A DNA stretch of 64,000 nucleotides from Rhynchopus sp. YZ270_cl-10 (taxonomy: Eukaryota; Euglenozoa; Diplonemea; Diplonemida; Diplonemidae): the NCBI GenBank assembly GCA_964035575.1, contig OZ037853.1, positions 218,501-282,500 on the forward strand, written 5' to 3'. The notes beneath the pieces are model-generated. The model was given only the letters and a program-made list of their open reading frames with translations, did no database searches and was not told the origin of the DNA. Positions 19,056 to 28,629 of the stretch are shown in pieces. The position numbers and the translations under genes were made by a program. Positions within the stretch are counted from its first letter, which is position 1; the number at the start of each line of letters is the position of its first letter.

Positions 19056-20183
19056 GAGGGGGGCACAGCAGAGAATAAGGTAGGGGGGGCCGGGGACCGG
19101 GGACCGGGGACCGGGGACCGGGTTATTCTCAGCCGGACTGGGACACTATATGTAGAAAACAGTGGTGAAAACGCCCGAAAGTGGGAGGGGACCTGGGCGC
19201 GGGAGGGTGGGGGACCGGGACCAGGACCAGGTACTGGTCCCGGTCTCTGTCCCGGTCCTGGTCCAGTACCAGTACCAGGACCGATACCAGGACCGGGACT
19301 GGGACCAGGACCGGGACCGGGACTGGGACTGGGACCGATACCAGGACCGGGACCGGGACCGATACCAGGACTGGGACCGGGACCAGTACCAGTACCAGGA
19401 CCAGTACCAGGACCGGGACTGGGACCGGGACCGGGACCGGGACCGGGACCGGGACCGGGACCGGGACCGGGACCGGGACCGGGACCGGGACCGGGACCGA
19501 TACCAGGACCGGGACTGGGACTGGGACCAGGACCGGGACCAGGACCAGGACTGGGACCGATACCAGGACCGGGACCGGGACCGGGACCGATACCAGGACC
19601 AGGACTGGGACCGGGACCAGTACCAGTACCAGGACCGGGACCGGGACCGATACCAGGACCGGGACTGGGACTGGGACCAGGACCGGGACCAGGACCAGGA
19701 CTGGGACCGATACCAGGACCGGGACCGGGACCGGGACCGATACCAGGACCAGGACTGGGACCGGGACCAGTACCAGGACCAGGACCGGGACCGATACCAG
19801 GACCGGGACTGGGACTGGGACCAGGACCAGTACCAGTACCAGGACCAGGACTGGGACCAGTACCAGGACCGGGACCGGTACCAGGACCAGGACTGGGACC
19901 GGGACCAGTACCAGTACCAGGACCGGGACCGGGACCGGGACCGATACCAGGACCGGGACTGGGACCAGGACCGGGACCAGTACCAGTACCAGGACCAGGA
20001 CTGGGACCGGGACCAGTACCAGGACCAGTACCAGGACCGGGACCGGGACCGGGACCGGGACCGATACCAAGACCGGGACTGGGACCAGGACCGGGACCAG
20101 TACCAGTACCAGGACCGGGACCGGGACCAGGGACCGGGGAGCGGGGACCGGGGACCGGGCTTATTCTCTGCTGTGGAGGGGGG
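19056..20183. mobile_element. Hexamer-rich element with CACAGCAGAGAATAAG inverted ends
   Basis: The left end has CACAGCAGAGAATAAG at about 19064 and the right end its complement, CTTATTCTCTGCTGTG, at about 20160-20175. The direct repeat GAGGGGGG immediately outside both ends fits an 8-bp target duplication. A second inward motif, GGGTTATTCTCAGCCGG, follows the left end. The interior is almost wholly hexamer minisatellite. Confidence 0.6.
19215..20130. repeat. Hexamer minisatellite of GGGACC variants
   Basis: About 900 bp are built from 6-mers GGGACC, GGGACT, AGGACC, AGTACC and GATACC in complex order, with longer duplicated blocks (for example 19500-19620 and 19660-19760). The period of 6 leaves several frames open (Pro-Gly, Asp-Arg and Thr-Gly repeats), which are not genes. 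Confidence 0.95.
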
Positions 20184-20353
20184 GGTAGGGAGGGGTCACT
20201 GCACCGTGGTGAAGTAAATGGCATTTCTTTTTGATTTCACAAGTCATTCTACACGTGAATGATGAAATAGTTTACTTGTGACACAGGTAATGAATTCTTT
20301 CTCTGATCACAAGTAAGTTTTAAAGTTTTGTGATCACAAATAAAAATCATGTA
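20184..20353. other. Solo end of a GGGGAGGGTCACTGCAC-type element and unique DNA
   Basis: TA then GGGAGGGGTCACTGCACC at about 20187 matches the terminus of the element at 25067-26262, but no partner end was found. The rest is unique AT-rich DNA with TGTGATCACAA-like inverted motifs. Confidence 0.35.
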
Positions 20354-20625
20354 CCGTATTCGTAAAAATGTTCGACCGTAAAAAAGGACGAACTTCCAGA
20401 AAAATCCTGAAAAGGACGAACTTTATTACGGTCGAACATGTTTGCGGTATTTTTTTTGTGATAGTGGTGTGGCCAGAATTCAAAAAAATGTACTTCTAAT
20501 GTACCCCAAAAACCGGGTTTCGGGCCACACCACTATCACAAAAAAATTTCTACCACCAACTGTACTTATGTTCGACCGTAAAAAAGGACGAACTTTATTA
20601 CGGTCGAACATATTTACGAATACGG
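20354..20625. mobile_element. Nested foldback MITE, 272 bp
   Basis: The outer TIR is CCGTATTCGTAAA with complement at the right end. Just inside, ATGTTCGACCGTAA is repeated as two separate palindromes (20368-20440 and 20568-20611), and the centre is a third inverted repeat, GTGATAGTGGTGTGGCC (20458-20474 and 20523-20539). This suggests one foldback element inserted in another. No coding capacity. Confidence 0.65.
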
Positions 20626-20641
20626 CCTTCGTTGCTTAATA

Positions 20642-20829
20642 GGACCCTTTGTTATGTAACTTCCACTCTCAAACAAGGAGTGTGGAGTGCAGGCATTGCA
20701 AGATAAAATGCATGTGAGTTTCTGAATCCATGCATCGATCTGCAGGGAGGCTGCCTGTGTCCCCACCTCTTTCTGTTCTTTAAGGAACGCTCCTTTCTCC
20801 ACCTTGTCGTTGTTACATAACAAGGGGTC
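20642..20829. mobile_element. Short TIR element (MITE), 188 bp, TA-bounded
   Basis: The left end, TA-GGACCCTTTGTTATGTAAC, mirrors the right end, GTTACATAACAAGGGGTC-TA, with about 20 bp of inverted repeat. No coding capacity. The size and TA flanks resemble Tc1/mariner-type MITEs. Confidence 0.6.
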
Positions 20830-21402
20830 TAGTGAATACTAACGTTGTCTACCCAGGTTACAGGGGTCTAGTTGTATATTGGGCATAACTAGTGTGTGTG
20901 TAGGTGATATAAAACGACGTTGAAATTGGTCACAAAAGGGGCTTCAAAATGAATCTTTGTCAATCTAATCACTTCACCGACAGGTCGAGGTGTGTGCGTT
21001 TCACCACAACCTCTCCCTTTTGTCTTTATTGTTTTTTATTGCTTTGTTGTTTTCGGTGGGGGAAATCGTAACGTACACTCTCTGTTGATTCTAAAAGGGG
21101 GAGGGTAAAAAAGCGCGAAAGGTAAATTGGGGAAGAGGTTGAAAAGTTGGAACGCTTCTCACCCCAGATCACACTGATGTCTGAAGTTTTCCACTTAAGG
21201 AATTACCACACTTGATTCACGAGTTCTCATATTTTTGTTGCGAATATGCTCAAACATTGACAAAACTCCGTTTTCGGGCAAGACACACATTTTTGTGATT
21301 TGCGGGAGGAGTGGCCTGTGAGGGTGTGCGTCGTGCAGCTTCGAGGTCGCAGTGCGCAGCTGGCGGCGTCACTCTGCGTGTCTCAGTCGCTTGCGGGATT
21401 CC
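20830..21402 (-). other. 3' flank of UBL-LRR copy 6
   Basis: ACGTTGAAATTGGTCACAAA at about 20915 and CTCAAACATTGACAAAAC at about 21250 are shared with the 3' flank of copy 7 (26315 and 26992). The conserved family 3' region follows at 21300-21402. No gene is seen. Confidence 0.45.
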
Positions 21403-22104
21403 TCAAGTGGTTCGTCTCTGCTGCGTTTCAACTACTAAATGCCACAGCTGTTTGTTCCTCACTGTGCCCGACACAACATCACTGCAGCCGGTGAGGTAGA
21501 TGCTCCTCAACGAAGTGCATCCACCAAGAAAGTCGTAGGATTCAATCTCTGTGACACTGCGCAGTGGCGAGAGGTCTACTGAACACAAAGCACGGCATCC
21601 ATGAAGGAAGCTGTGACCAATGTGTGTAACATGGATCAACCCAGACAGGTCGATGCTTGTCAATGAAGTACACGCCGTAAGAAAGCCGAACTTAATTCGA
21701 GTCACAACAGACTCAGCACTCAGATCAAGACTCGTCAACGATGCGCCACACAAGAAGGCACCAGGAATCACTGTCGCAACCTCCGCCTGCAGAAGCAAAC
21801 ACGCCACCTCAGCATCCTCCACAGTCACCAGCCTCTCAGCCGTGATGTCGGTCTCACCCAACGCAAGAAGTGCTGCTCTGGCCACTTGCTTCGTCGTCGT
21901 CGACAGGACTATCGTGTCTCCAGCACTCAGCTGCGTCATGTCGTATCCTGCGTCCACCGCCACCCCACCGAAACTCATCACAAAGCCGTCTTCAGGCAAC
22001 CCCACTGCAGACGCCACCTTCCGACGCATCACCGCAGGTGTGTCATCCTCACCCAGCTCCACCGTATCCTTCACTCCGTTCAACCCTTCGATAGTCAAAT
22101 CCAT
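21403..22104 (-). CDS. UBL-LRR protein, copy 6
   Basis: This is a 233-residue protein of UBL subtype DTPAVMRRKVAS, with about four BspA-type repeats and the short VVETQQRRTT tail like copy 4. It starts at the shared MDLTIE methionine. An in-frame extension to 22269 (MGGVSTLRTKEGC...) also exists upstream of copy 8 and could be a longer N-terminus in this subgroup, but is more likely conserved leader. It lies isolated between transposon clusters, away from the main array. The frame is intact. Confidence 0.85.
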   Translation of the reverse strand: MDLTIEGLNGVKDTVELGEDDTPAVMRRKVASAVGLPEDGFVMSFGGVAVDAGYDMTQLSAGDTIVLSTTTKQVARAALLALGETDITAERLVTVEDAEVACLLLQAEVATVIPGAFLCGASLTSLDLSAESVVTRIKFGFLTACTSLTSIDLSGLIHVTHIGHSFLHGCRALCSVDLSPLRSVTEIESYDFLGGCTSLRSIYLTGCSDVVSGTVRNKQLWHLVVETQQRRTT

Positions 22105-22474
22105 TGTTGCTTTTTGTGTTTCCCGAGGTTTTCCCTTGCTGTTGTCCTGCGGTGATGTTGATGTGGAGAAGGTGTGTGGAAAGAAACAACACAGCACATC
22201 TGCTCTCTTCTGAGACAGCCCTGACATCGGACAGCCCTCCTTCGTCCTTAGGGTTGAAACACCTCCCAAAAGCCTTCAAAGAAAAGAGTGCATCAGATCT
22301 GCACAACGCTCAAGACATGTCCAGAACACACTCTGACCCTCTGAAGTTAGGTGCAGTAAGGACTTCCAGGCAGGCAGTGTATGAGTCTGCTCGAGAGGTG
22401 TGGACAGCAAGGAGGTGCGGGGAATTATGAGGAATTTTAGGGGGGGGGGGGGGGGGGGGGATTCCCCCCCCCTA
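22105..22474 (-). other. 5' flank of UBL-LRR copy 6
   Basis: The region 22105-22320 is nearly identical to 29379-29600 upstream of copy 8, a flank type different from that of the 1-9 kb array. It ends in a run of about 20 G at 22441-22460 next to the transposon. No gene is seen. Confidence 0.5.
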
Positions 22475-23625
22475 GGCATAGGTGCCCGGCGAGTCGTTTT
22501 TGGGCGAGTTGTCGGAACTTTACGATTTCACCTAACAACTCGCCCAAAACTCGGACAACTCGGCCACAACTCGCCCTATACTCGGCACAACTCGCCCTAT
22601 ACTCGGCACAACTCGGCCACAACTCGGCCACAACTCGCCCATTTATACAGGCAAAAACATACAGGGATGGGAGGTGACGTTGTAAGGTTACACACATGTA
22701 ACGTTGGTACAACACATAATCTCAAGAAAAACAACCAGGGCTAAGGCCAAACGCCACTCATTACATGCACCCTGTCATATGACTAGTCATAGGTGGTAAC
22801 TAGGTCGCGGTGGTCCATGGGCCACCGTGCACTTTTGGTAATTGCTGGGGGGAATGGGATATACTCCATACATGGATACACACAGAACACACGGTTCCCC
22901 AGACATCTGTCAGGCAATCACTGATTCACTTCACACAGGTCGGGCAGGCGCTGCCTGCCCATCCTCTTTTCCTGTCTGCTATCGATTCCAGGTTCACAAC
23001 GTTCACACGTTTAGTCAAAATGCTTTGGGCGACGACTTCCTTTGGGATACACAAAACCACACAAAGCGCACATTCACAGACCAGCTGTGAAGCGTGGGAT
23101 GCACGAGATAAAACGTGATGTGGTGTACCTGTGTACCTGTGTACCTGTGTACCTGTGTACCTGTGTACCTGTGTACCTGTGTACCTGTGTACCTGTGTAC
23201 CTGTGTACCTGTGTACCTGTGTACCTGTGTACCTGTGTACCTGTGTACCTGTGTACCTGTGTACCTGTGTACCTGTGTACCTGTGTACCTGTGTACCTGT
23301 GTACCTGTGTACCTGTGTACCTGTGTACCTGTGTACCTGTGTACCTGTGTACCTGTGTACCTGTGTACCTGTGTACCTGTGTACCTGTGTACCTGTGTAC
23401 CTGTGTACCTGTGTACCTGTGTACCTGTGTACCTGTGTACCTGTGTACCTGTGTACCTGTGTACCTGTGTACCTGTGTACCTGTGTACCTGTGTACCTGT
23501 GTACCTGTGTTTTTGTAGCCATAAAAAATCCCAAAAAAAAACAACTCGCCCAAAAAAAATGGGCGAGTTGTTGGCCGAATTTGGGCGAGTTGCCGAGTTG
23601 TTTTAACTCGCCGGGCACCTATGCC
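22475..23625. mobile_element. TIR element family 1, copy 2, expanded octamer array
   Basis: This is the same family as 18092-19053 in reverse orientation. TIRs GGCATAGGTGCCCGGCGAGT and its complement are bounded by TA. Subterminal GGCGAGTTG clusters are present on both sides, and a shared unique block lies at about 22660-23120. The octamer array is about 48 copies instead of 21, which accounts for most of the length difference (1151 versus 962 bp). Confidence 0.75.
23123..23510. repeat. Octamer minisatellite (GTACCTGT)n, about 48 copies
   Basis: This is the complement of the array at 18196-18364, uninterrupted, inside the second family 1 element. Confidence 0.95.
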
Positions 23626-23627
23626 TA

Positions 23628-24219
23628 GGGGCGGTCAAATGGGTGATACAAACCCACTTTTTTCAGTTTTTGATAAAAACGCATTTCTAAGTGAATCTGA
23701 CCTGAAAATGTGACACATATCGTGTGGAAAACTGTTTGTCGGTCGGTTTTGACCCATTTTTCGGGCCCAGGAGGTGCTAAAACGTGAAAATTGAAAAATT
23801 GCCCATGATTGGTACCCCACGTTAAGTCGTTAAGGATTTCCTTAACGATTTCCTTAACGATTTTCCAATTTTTGACTATTTTTGCATATTTTCACACGGA
23901 ACTGCCCAAAATTAGAGAGTTTTGCCCCGAAAACAGGGTATCGTCAATTTTTGAGCAAAAAAATCGCAAAAAAAATCGGAATTTAATTCCTTAAGGAATT
24001 GGTGGGGCCGGTACCAGTCATGGGCAATTTTTTTTTTTTTTTGGAATTTCACCATTTGGGGTGCATGTGATCCCCCTCTGGCGTGAAAACCACCCCCCAC
24101 GATGTTTTTGAGAGGTTCTTGGTCAAAATTTCTACTCAATCATCCAAAATAATGCGTTTTTATCAAAAACTCGAAAAAATGACGTTTGTATCGTTTTTTT
24201 AAGTGCATTTGACCCCCCC
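23628..24219. mobile_element. Foldback element, 592 bp, TA-bounded
   Basis: The left arm has GGGGCGGTCAAATG, then GATACAAAC, AGTTTTTGATAAAAACGCAT and AATTGCCCATGATTGGTACC. The right arm carries these in reverse complement (GGTACCAGTCATGGGCAATT, ATGCGTTTTTATCAAAAACT, CATTTGACCCCCCC). The arms span most of the element around a loop at about 23870-23990. It abuts the elements on both sides at TA. No coding capacity. Confidence 0.65.
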
Positions 24220-24221
24220 TA

Positions 24222-25052
24222 GGCATACTGTGCGGGCGAGTAAAAAAAACTCGCCTACTCGCCAAAAACTCGCCTAAAACTCGCCTATTTTTGGGGGGCG
24301 AGTTTTGGCGAGTTTTTTTTTTGGTAGGGATTTTACCTTGGGAAAAGTGTACACACGAAAATATGAGGGAAATTTGAGTTTTGAAGAGAAAATTTTTTTC
24401 GTTCCACTTGAACAAGACCTCTACAGTTTGCTTTGTAGGCTTCCACAACCAGTACCACCAGTCCAGCTGTAGCTTCTGCGGATCCATGAAGCTTGCACAG
24501 ATGGGTGCGATGTAGTCGTGGGGGAGTACCGCCAAGGGGTGGCCTGCAGGGTTGCCATTTACCGGCATGGCGAGGACATTGTTGTATAGCGAGTGTAGCC
24601 CCGGCTCATGTCTTCGTCATCCTCCGGATTGTAGCACGTCTTGTCCCCCGGGATCTATGGCACGCCTGGATCTTCCCCTGGAGCAAATGTTTACATACAT
24701 GCCTGTCAGCCACTGCCGTGACATGGTTGCCTTTAGACGTACAAGTGACACAATTTCAATTTTTTTGTGTTTTCGAGTGGCATGTTGTCATCAGTCACCC
24801 CCGCCCTCCATTTTCACATCCTGGTGCACATTTTCACCCCCAAGGTGCGTATGTGCACCAGGATTTGCACCCAAATTGGGGCGAGTTTAGGCGAGTTTTT
24901 GGCGAGTTTAGGCGAGTTTTGGCGAGTTTTTGGCGAGTTTTGGCGAGTAATAGGCGAGTAATGGGCGAGTAGGGCGAGTTTTTGGCGAGTTTTTCCTGAA
25001 AATCAGGAAAACGAAAAACTCGCCTAAAAACGGCTCGCCTGCACAGTATGCC
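24222..25052. mobile_element. TIR element family 2, with captured unique segment
   Basis: The TIRs are GGCATACTGTGCGGGCGAGT and a right end with GCACAGTATGCC, bounded by TA. Subterminal arrays of GGCGAGTTT or AAACTCGCC are present on both sides, a sister design to family 1 but with different spacer bases. About 24420-24760 is non-repetitive and on the minus strand reads like a fragment of coding sequence (LQLDWWYWLWKPTKQTVE), possibly a captured gene piece. No transposase is visible. Confidence 0.65.
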
Positions 25053-25066
25053 TAGGGGGGGGGATA

Positions 25067-26262
25067 GGGGAGGGTCACTGCACGTTAAATCTCTCGATAA
25101 ATGCGATTTTTCCGATTTTGATCCTCAGAACCGCAGAAGTCCCCGAAAACCATACCAAACCACCTAGGGGACCCAAAAAACGCACCAGCGCCCCAGTTTT
25201 GACACAGAAACACTCAGATAATGCCTGAAATGCAATTTTAAAAGAGTGCCTACAGAACTTGTACCTGCCCACCCCCGTAGATAGAGCAAATCACACATTC
25301 ATCACGCCTCAGTGTGGGCCAGGGGCCAGAAAAGCCCCCAAAGCCACATATTTTCACCCCAGAACCTATCCCGAGGGGTACCCAGGCTGTTTCGGGGTGT
25401 TTAGAGGTACTTGGTGGAACTTAGAACCATGTTTCAAAAAGGGTACAAGTACTGTGCCAAGGGTTTTGCCCTCCCAAGGGACACAGTACTTGTACCCTTT
25501 TTGAAACATGGTTCTAAGTTCCACCAAGTCCCTCTAAACACCCCAAAACCACCTGGGTACCCCTCGGGATAGGTTCTGGGGTGAAAATATGTGGCTTTGG
25601 GGGCTTTTCTGGCCCCTGGCTTACACTGAGGCGTGATGGATGTGTGAGTTGCTCTATCTACAGGGGGGGTGGGCAAGGTACAAGTTGGTGGTCACTTTTA
25701 AAAAACGCAAAAAAGTCGCTCAGAAGTGGTCAAAAGTGCCCAAAACCGGGCGGAATTCGATTTTTGGGGTCCAAATGGGCCTATGGTGTGGTTTTTTTGA
25801 CCTCAGGGGGTATTTTTTGATTTATTGCCTACTTCACGTTTTTTGACGGCTTCAGATACCTTAGGGTGGGAAAACCCTTGGCACAGTACTTGTACCCTTT
25901 TTGAAACATGGTTCTAAGTTCCACCAAGTCCCTCTAAACACCCCGAAACAGCCTGGGTACCCCTCGGGATAGGTTCTGGGGTGAAAATATGTGGCTTTGG
26001 GGGCTTTTCTGGCCCCTGGCCCACACTGAGGCGTGATGGATGTGTGATTTGCTCTATCTACGGGGGGTGGGCAGGTACAAGTTCTGTAGGCATTTTTTAA
26101 AAATTGCATTTCAGACATCATCTGAGTGTTTCTGTGTCAAAACTGGGGCGCTGGTGCGTTTTTTGGGTCCCCTAGGTGGTTTGGTATAGTTTTCGGGGAC
26201 TTCTGCGGTTCTGAGGATCAAAATCGGAAAAATCGCATTTATCGAGTACAGTGACCCTCCCC
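25067..26262. mobile_element. Long foldback element, about 1.2 kb, TA-bounded
   Basis: The termini are GGGGAGGGTCACTGCACG on the left and the near complement GTACAGTGACCCTCCCC on the right. The outer arms match over about 180 bp (CGATAAATGCGATTTTTCCG). A second block of about 215 bp occurs three times: forward at 25245-25460, inverted at 25486-25690 and inverted at 25870-26085. This implies an internal arm duplication. No coding capacity. Confidence 0.7.
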
Positions 26263-27186
26263 TAGGGGGGGGGGAGGCGGGGTGCTTTGGTGTTGCTGTA
26301 TTTTGTTTTTGAAATAAAACGATGTTTTGAAATTGGTCACAAAAAGAGGGTGAATCTGGTCATATAATTCCACACACCCCAAAAATAAGACCCTCTGTCC
26401 CTGTTTCGACCGACGTGTTCAGGAGAAAAAATAGAACTACAGAATATGAATAAAAAGAAAACAAATAAAAACCAACGTTTTCGTTTGTCGCTCCGCAAGC
26501 TTGATGTGTTTTTTTTCTCCCGCTGAAGTGTTGCGGGTGATGGAAACAGTGAGTGAAAAACCCCAAGCTGGGGGAGTTGAAGAGACTCGTTACTCTTTGC
26601 TTGCTGCTCAAAAGACACAACCACTGGAGGGGGAAAATAAAGGTTGTTTGTTGATCGCTTCCACAGGGGCACATGGCAGAAAAGAGAGAGGCGGACACGC
26701 AGACGCGCAACTTTCTTCTCGAGAGTCTCGAGCATTTTGTCAATGCTACGTGTTTACTAGAAACAATTAACGTGTTGAAATCCACACGTTCCACATGTAG
26801 GAGCGTAACCCCTGACCCCCAAAAAAATAAAACACCCTCTGGCCCTGTTTCGACCCCATATGGCCCTTTGTCGATCCTCAAAAAAAACGCAAAATTATAT
26901 TTGCTGCACAGACTTGACACCCACACAGGCAATTGCTTAAAGCATTACCAGGGCCTTGGTTCACGATTTCATATTTCTTTGCGAATGTTTTGCTCAAACA
27001 TTGACAAAACCCCGTTTTTCGGGCAAGACACACATTTTTGTGAATGTCTGGGGCAGCCCCCCTGCCCACCCGCAGCCGCTGCAGCAGCGTTTCCAGCTCT
27101 GTTGCCTGCAGTGCTTTGCGGGAGGAGTGGCCTGTGAGGGTGTGCGTCGTGCAGCTTCGAGGTCGCAGTGTCATGCTGTGTCTCAG
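26263..27186 (-). other. 3' flank of UBL-LRR copy 7 with a short direct repeat
   Basis: A block of about 38 bp (around CCCTCTGTCCCTGTTTCGAC) occurs at 26376-26412 and again at 26815-26853, about 440 bp apart. CTCAAACATTGACAAAAC at about 26992 and the conserved family 3' region at 27065-27186 belong to the flank of copy 7. An open frame on the minus strand at 26360-26932 has no recognisable domain and includes the direct repeats, so it is not called. Confidence 0.4.
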
Positions 27187-27915
27187 TCACTCGCGGCATT
27201 CCTCAAGTGGTTCGTCTCTGCTGCGTTTCGGACGGGATTTAACCACGATCTCCCACAGCTGTTCGTTCCTGACTGCGCTCGACACAACATCGCTGCAGCC
27301 GGTGAGGTAGATGCTCTCCAACGAACAATCGTCCAGGAAGAATCCAGGATAATCAATTTCCGTAACCTTGTGCAGTGGTGATAAGTCTAGTAGCCGCAAA
27401 TCGGTGCATCCACGAAGGAAGCTGTGACCAATTTCTGTAACATGGCCCAACCCAGAGACATCGATGCTTGTTAATGAAGTGCAGTTCTGAAGAAAGCAGT
27501 GCCCAATGCGAGTCACAACAGACTCAGCACTCAGATCAAGACTCGTCAACGGTGCCTCCCAGAAGAAGCAATCAGGAATCACCGTCGCAACCTCCGCCTG
27601 CAGAAGCAAACTCGCCACCTCAGGATCCCTCACAGTCTTCAGCCTCTCAGCAGTGATGTCAGTCTCACCCAACGCATGAAGTGCTGCTCTGGCCTCCATC
27701 TTCGTCGTCGTCGACAGGACTATCGTGTCTCCAGCACTCAGCTGCGTCATGTCGTATCCTTCGTCCATCGCCTGCCCCCTGAACTTCATCACAAAGCCGT
27801 CTTCAGGCAACCCCACTGCAGACGCCACCTTCCGACGCATCACCGCAGGTGTGTCATCCTCACCCAGCTCCACCGTATCCTTCACTCCGTTCAACCCTTC
27901 GATAGTCAAATCCAT
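27187..27915 (-). CDS. UBL-LRR protein, copy 7
   Basis: This is a 242-residue protein of UBL subtype DTPAVMRRKVAS, with a variant loop KFRGQAMDEGYDMTQ. The linker follows, then about four BspA-type repeats (SIDVSGLGHVTEIGHSFL, LLDLSPLHKVTEIDYPGF) and the basic tail RPKRSRDEPLEE. It is the most divergent intact copy in its repeats. The start is the shared MDLTIE methionine. Confidence 0.85.
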   Translation of the reverse strand: MDLTIEGLNGVKDTVELGEDDTPAVMRRKVASAVGLPEDGFVMKFRGQAMDEGYDMTQLSAGDTIVLSTTTKMEARAALHALGETDITAERLKTVRDPEVASLLLQAEVATVIPDCFFWEAPLTSLDLSAESVVTRIGHCFLQNCTSLTSIDVSGLGHVTEIGHSFLRGCTDLRLLDLSPLHKVTEIDYPGFFLDDCSLESIYLTGCSDVVSSAVRNEQLWEIVVKSRPKRSRDEPLEECRE

Positions 27916-28629
27916 ATTTTATTGCTGTGTCACCAAAGCCTTTTCCCTGTTGCATTGGTGTGATGAGGTGGAGAAGGTGTGTGGGGGAAGGAACAAGAAG
28001 AAGGCAAACCTGCTGCCACCAAGACAACAGAGGGACTACCACACGGGTGTGCTAACGTATCAGCACACACACACACACAGAAGAACATGCGGACCCCTCG
28101 CCATCCAAGAACGCCTGCGTACACAAGCCTGTACGATAGCCCGCCACGATTGGAACTGAAACACTGTTAGGTTTGTGAGTACACCGCAGCTGTATGCAGG
28201 ACTACCACTCGCCTGCATGCGATGTGCAGAGTGGGGAAGTGGGAAGAAGGGGAAAAGGGGTTGGGGATGTTCAATGTTCATGAGGTTTAAAAGAAACGTT
28301 GTTGGACATCAGCAGGCATTGCTTTGCCAGGCTTGCAGGAGAACAAAGAAAAGCTGCCAACATGAATCCTCACGTACGCATGCACAGCTTTACCACAAAC
28401 TAGAAAAAGGGGTTCACACAAAACTAAATAGAGTTGAAATACAAAGCCCGCTCGTGACAGGGTCTGGGGCACTCACCCTGCCCTCCCACAGCCGCTGCAG
28501 CAGCGTTTCCAGCTCTGTTGCCTGCAGTGCTTTGCGGGAGGAGTGGGCTGTGAGGGTGTGCGTCGTGCAGCTTCGAGGTCGCAGTGCGCAGCTGGCGGCG
28601 TCATGCTGCGTCTCTGTCACTCGCGGCAT
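27916..28629 (-). other. Spacer between UBL-LRR copies 7 and 8
   Basis: The region 27916-28035 resembles the array-type 5' flank. 28035-28470 is unique to this spot. 28480-28629 is the conserved family 3' region belonging to pseudogene copy 8. No gene is seen. Confidence 0.4.

Noticed and set aside
18813-20234. Frames of 300-470 codons with Pro-Gly, Asp-Arg or Thr-Gly repeats
   Set aside because: They are hexamer minisatellite read in several frames, inside a TIR-bounded element.
18196-23510. CRISPR-like regular repeats
   Set aside because: The arrays have no spacers, and the genome is eukaryotic; they are simple minisatellites.
18099-23628. Long frames of CTCVPVYL or HRYTGTQV repeats on both strands
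   Set aside because: They are translations of the octamer minisatellite, which has no stop codon in any frame.
26360-26932. A 190-codon minus-strand frame with hydrophobic stretches
   Set aside because: It spans a direct repeat, has no recognisable domain and odd composition (Phe, Cys rich), typical of chance frames in T-rich spacer.
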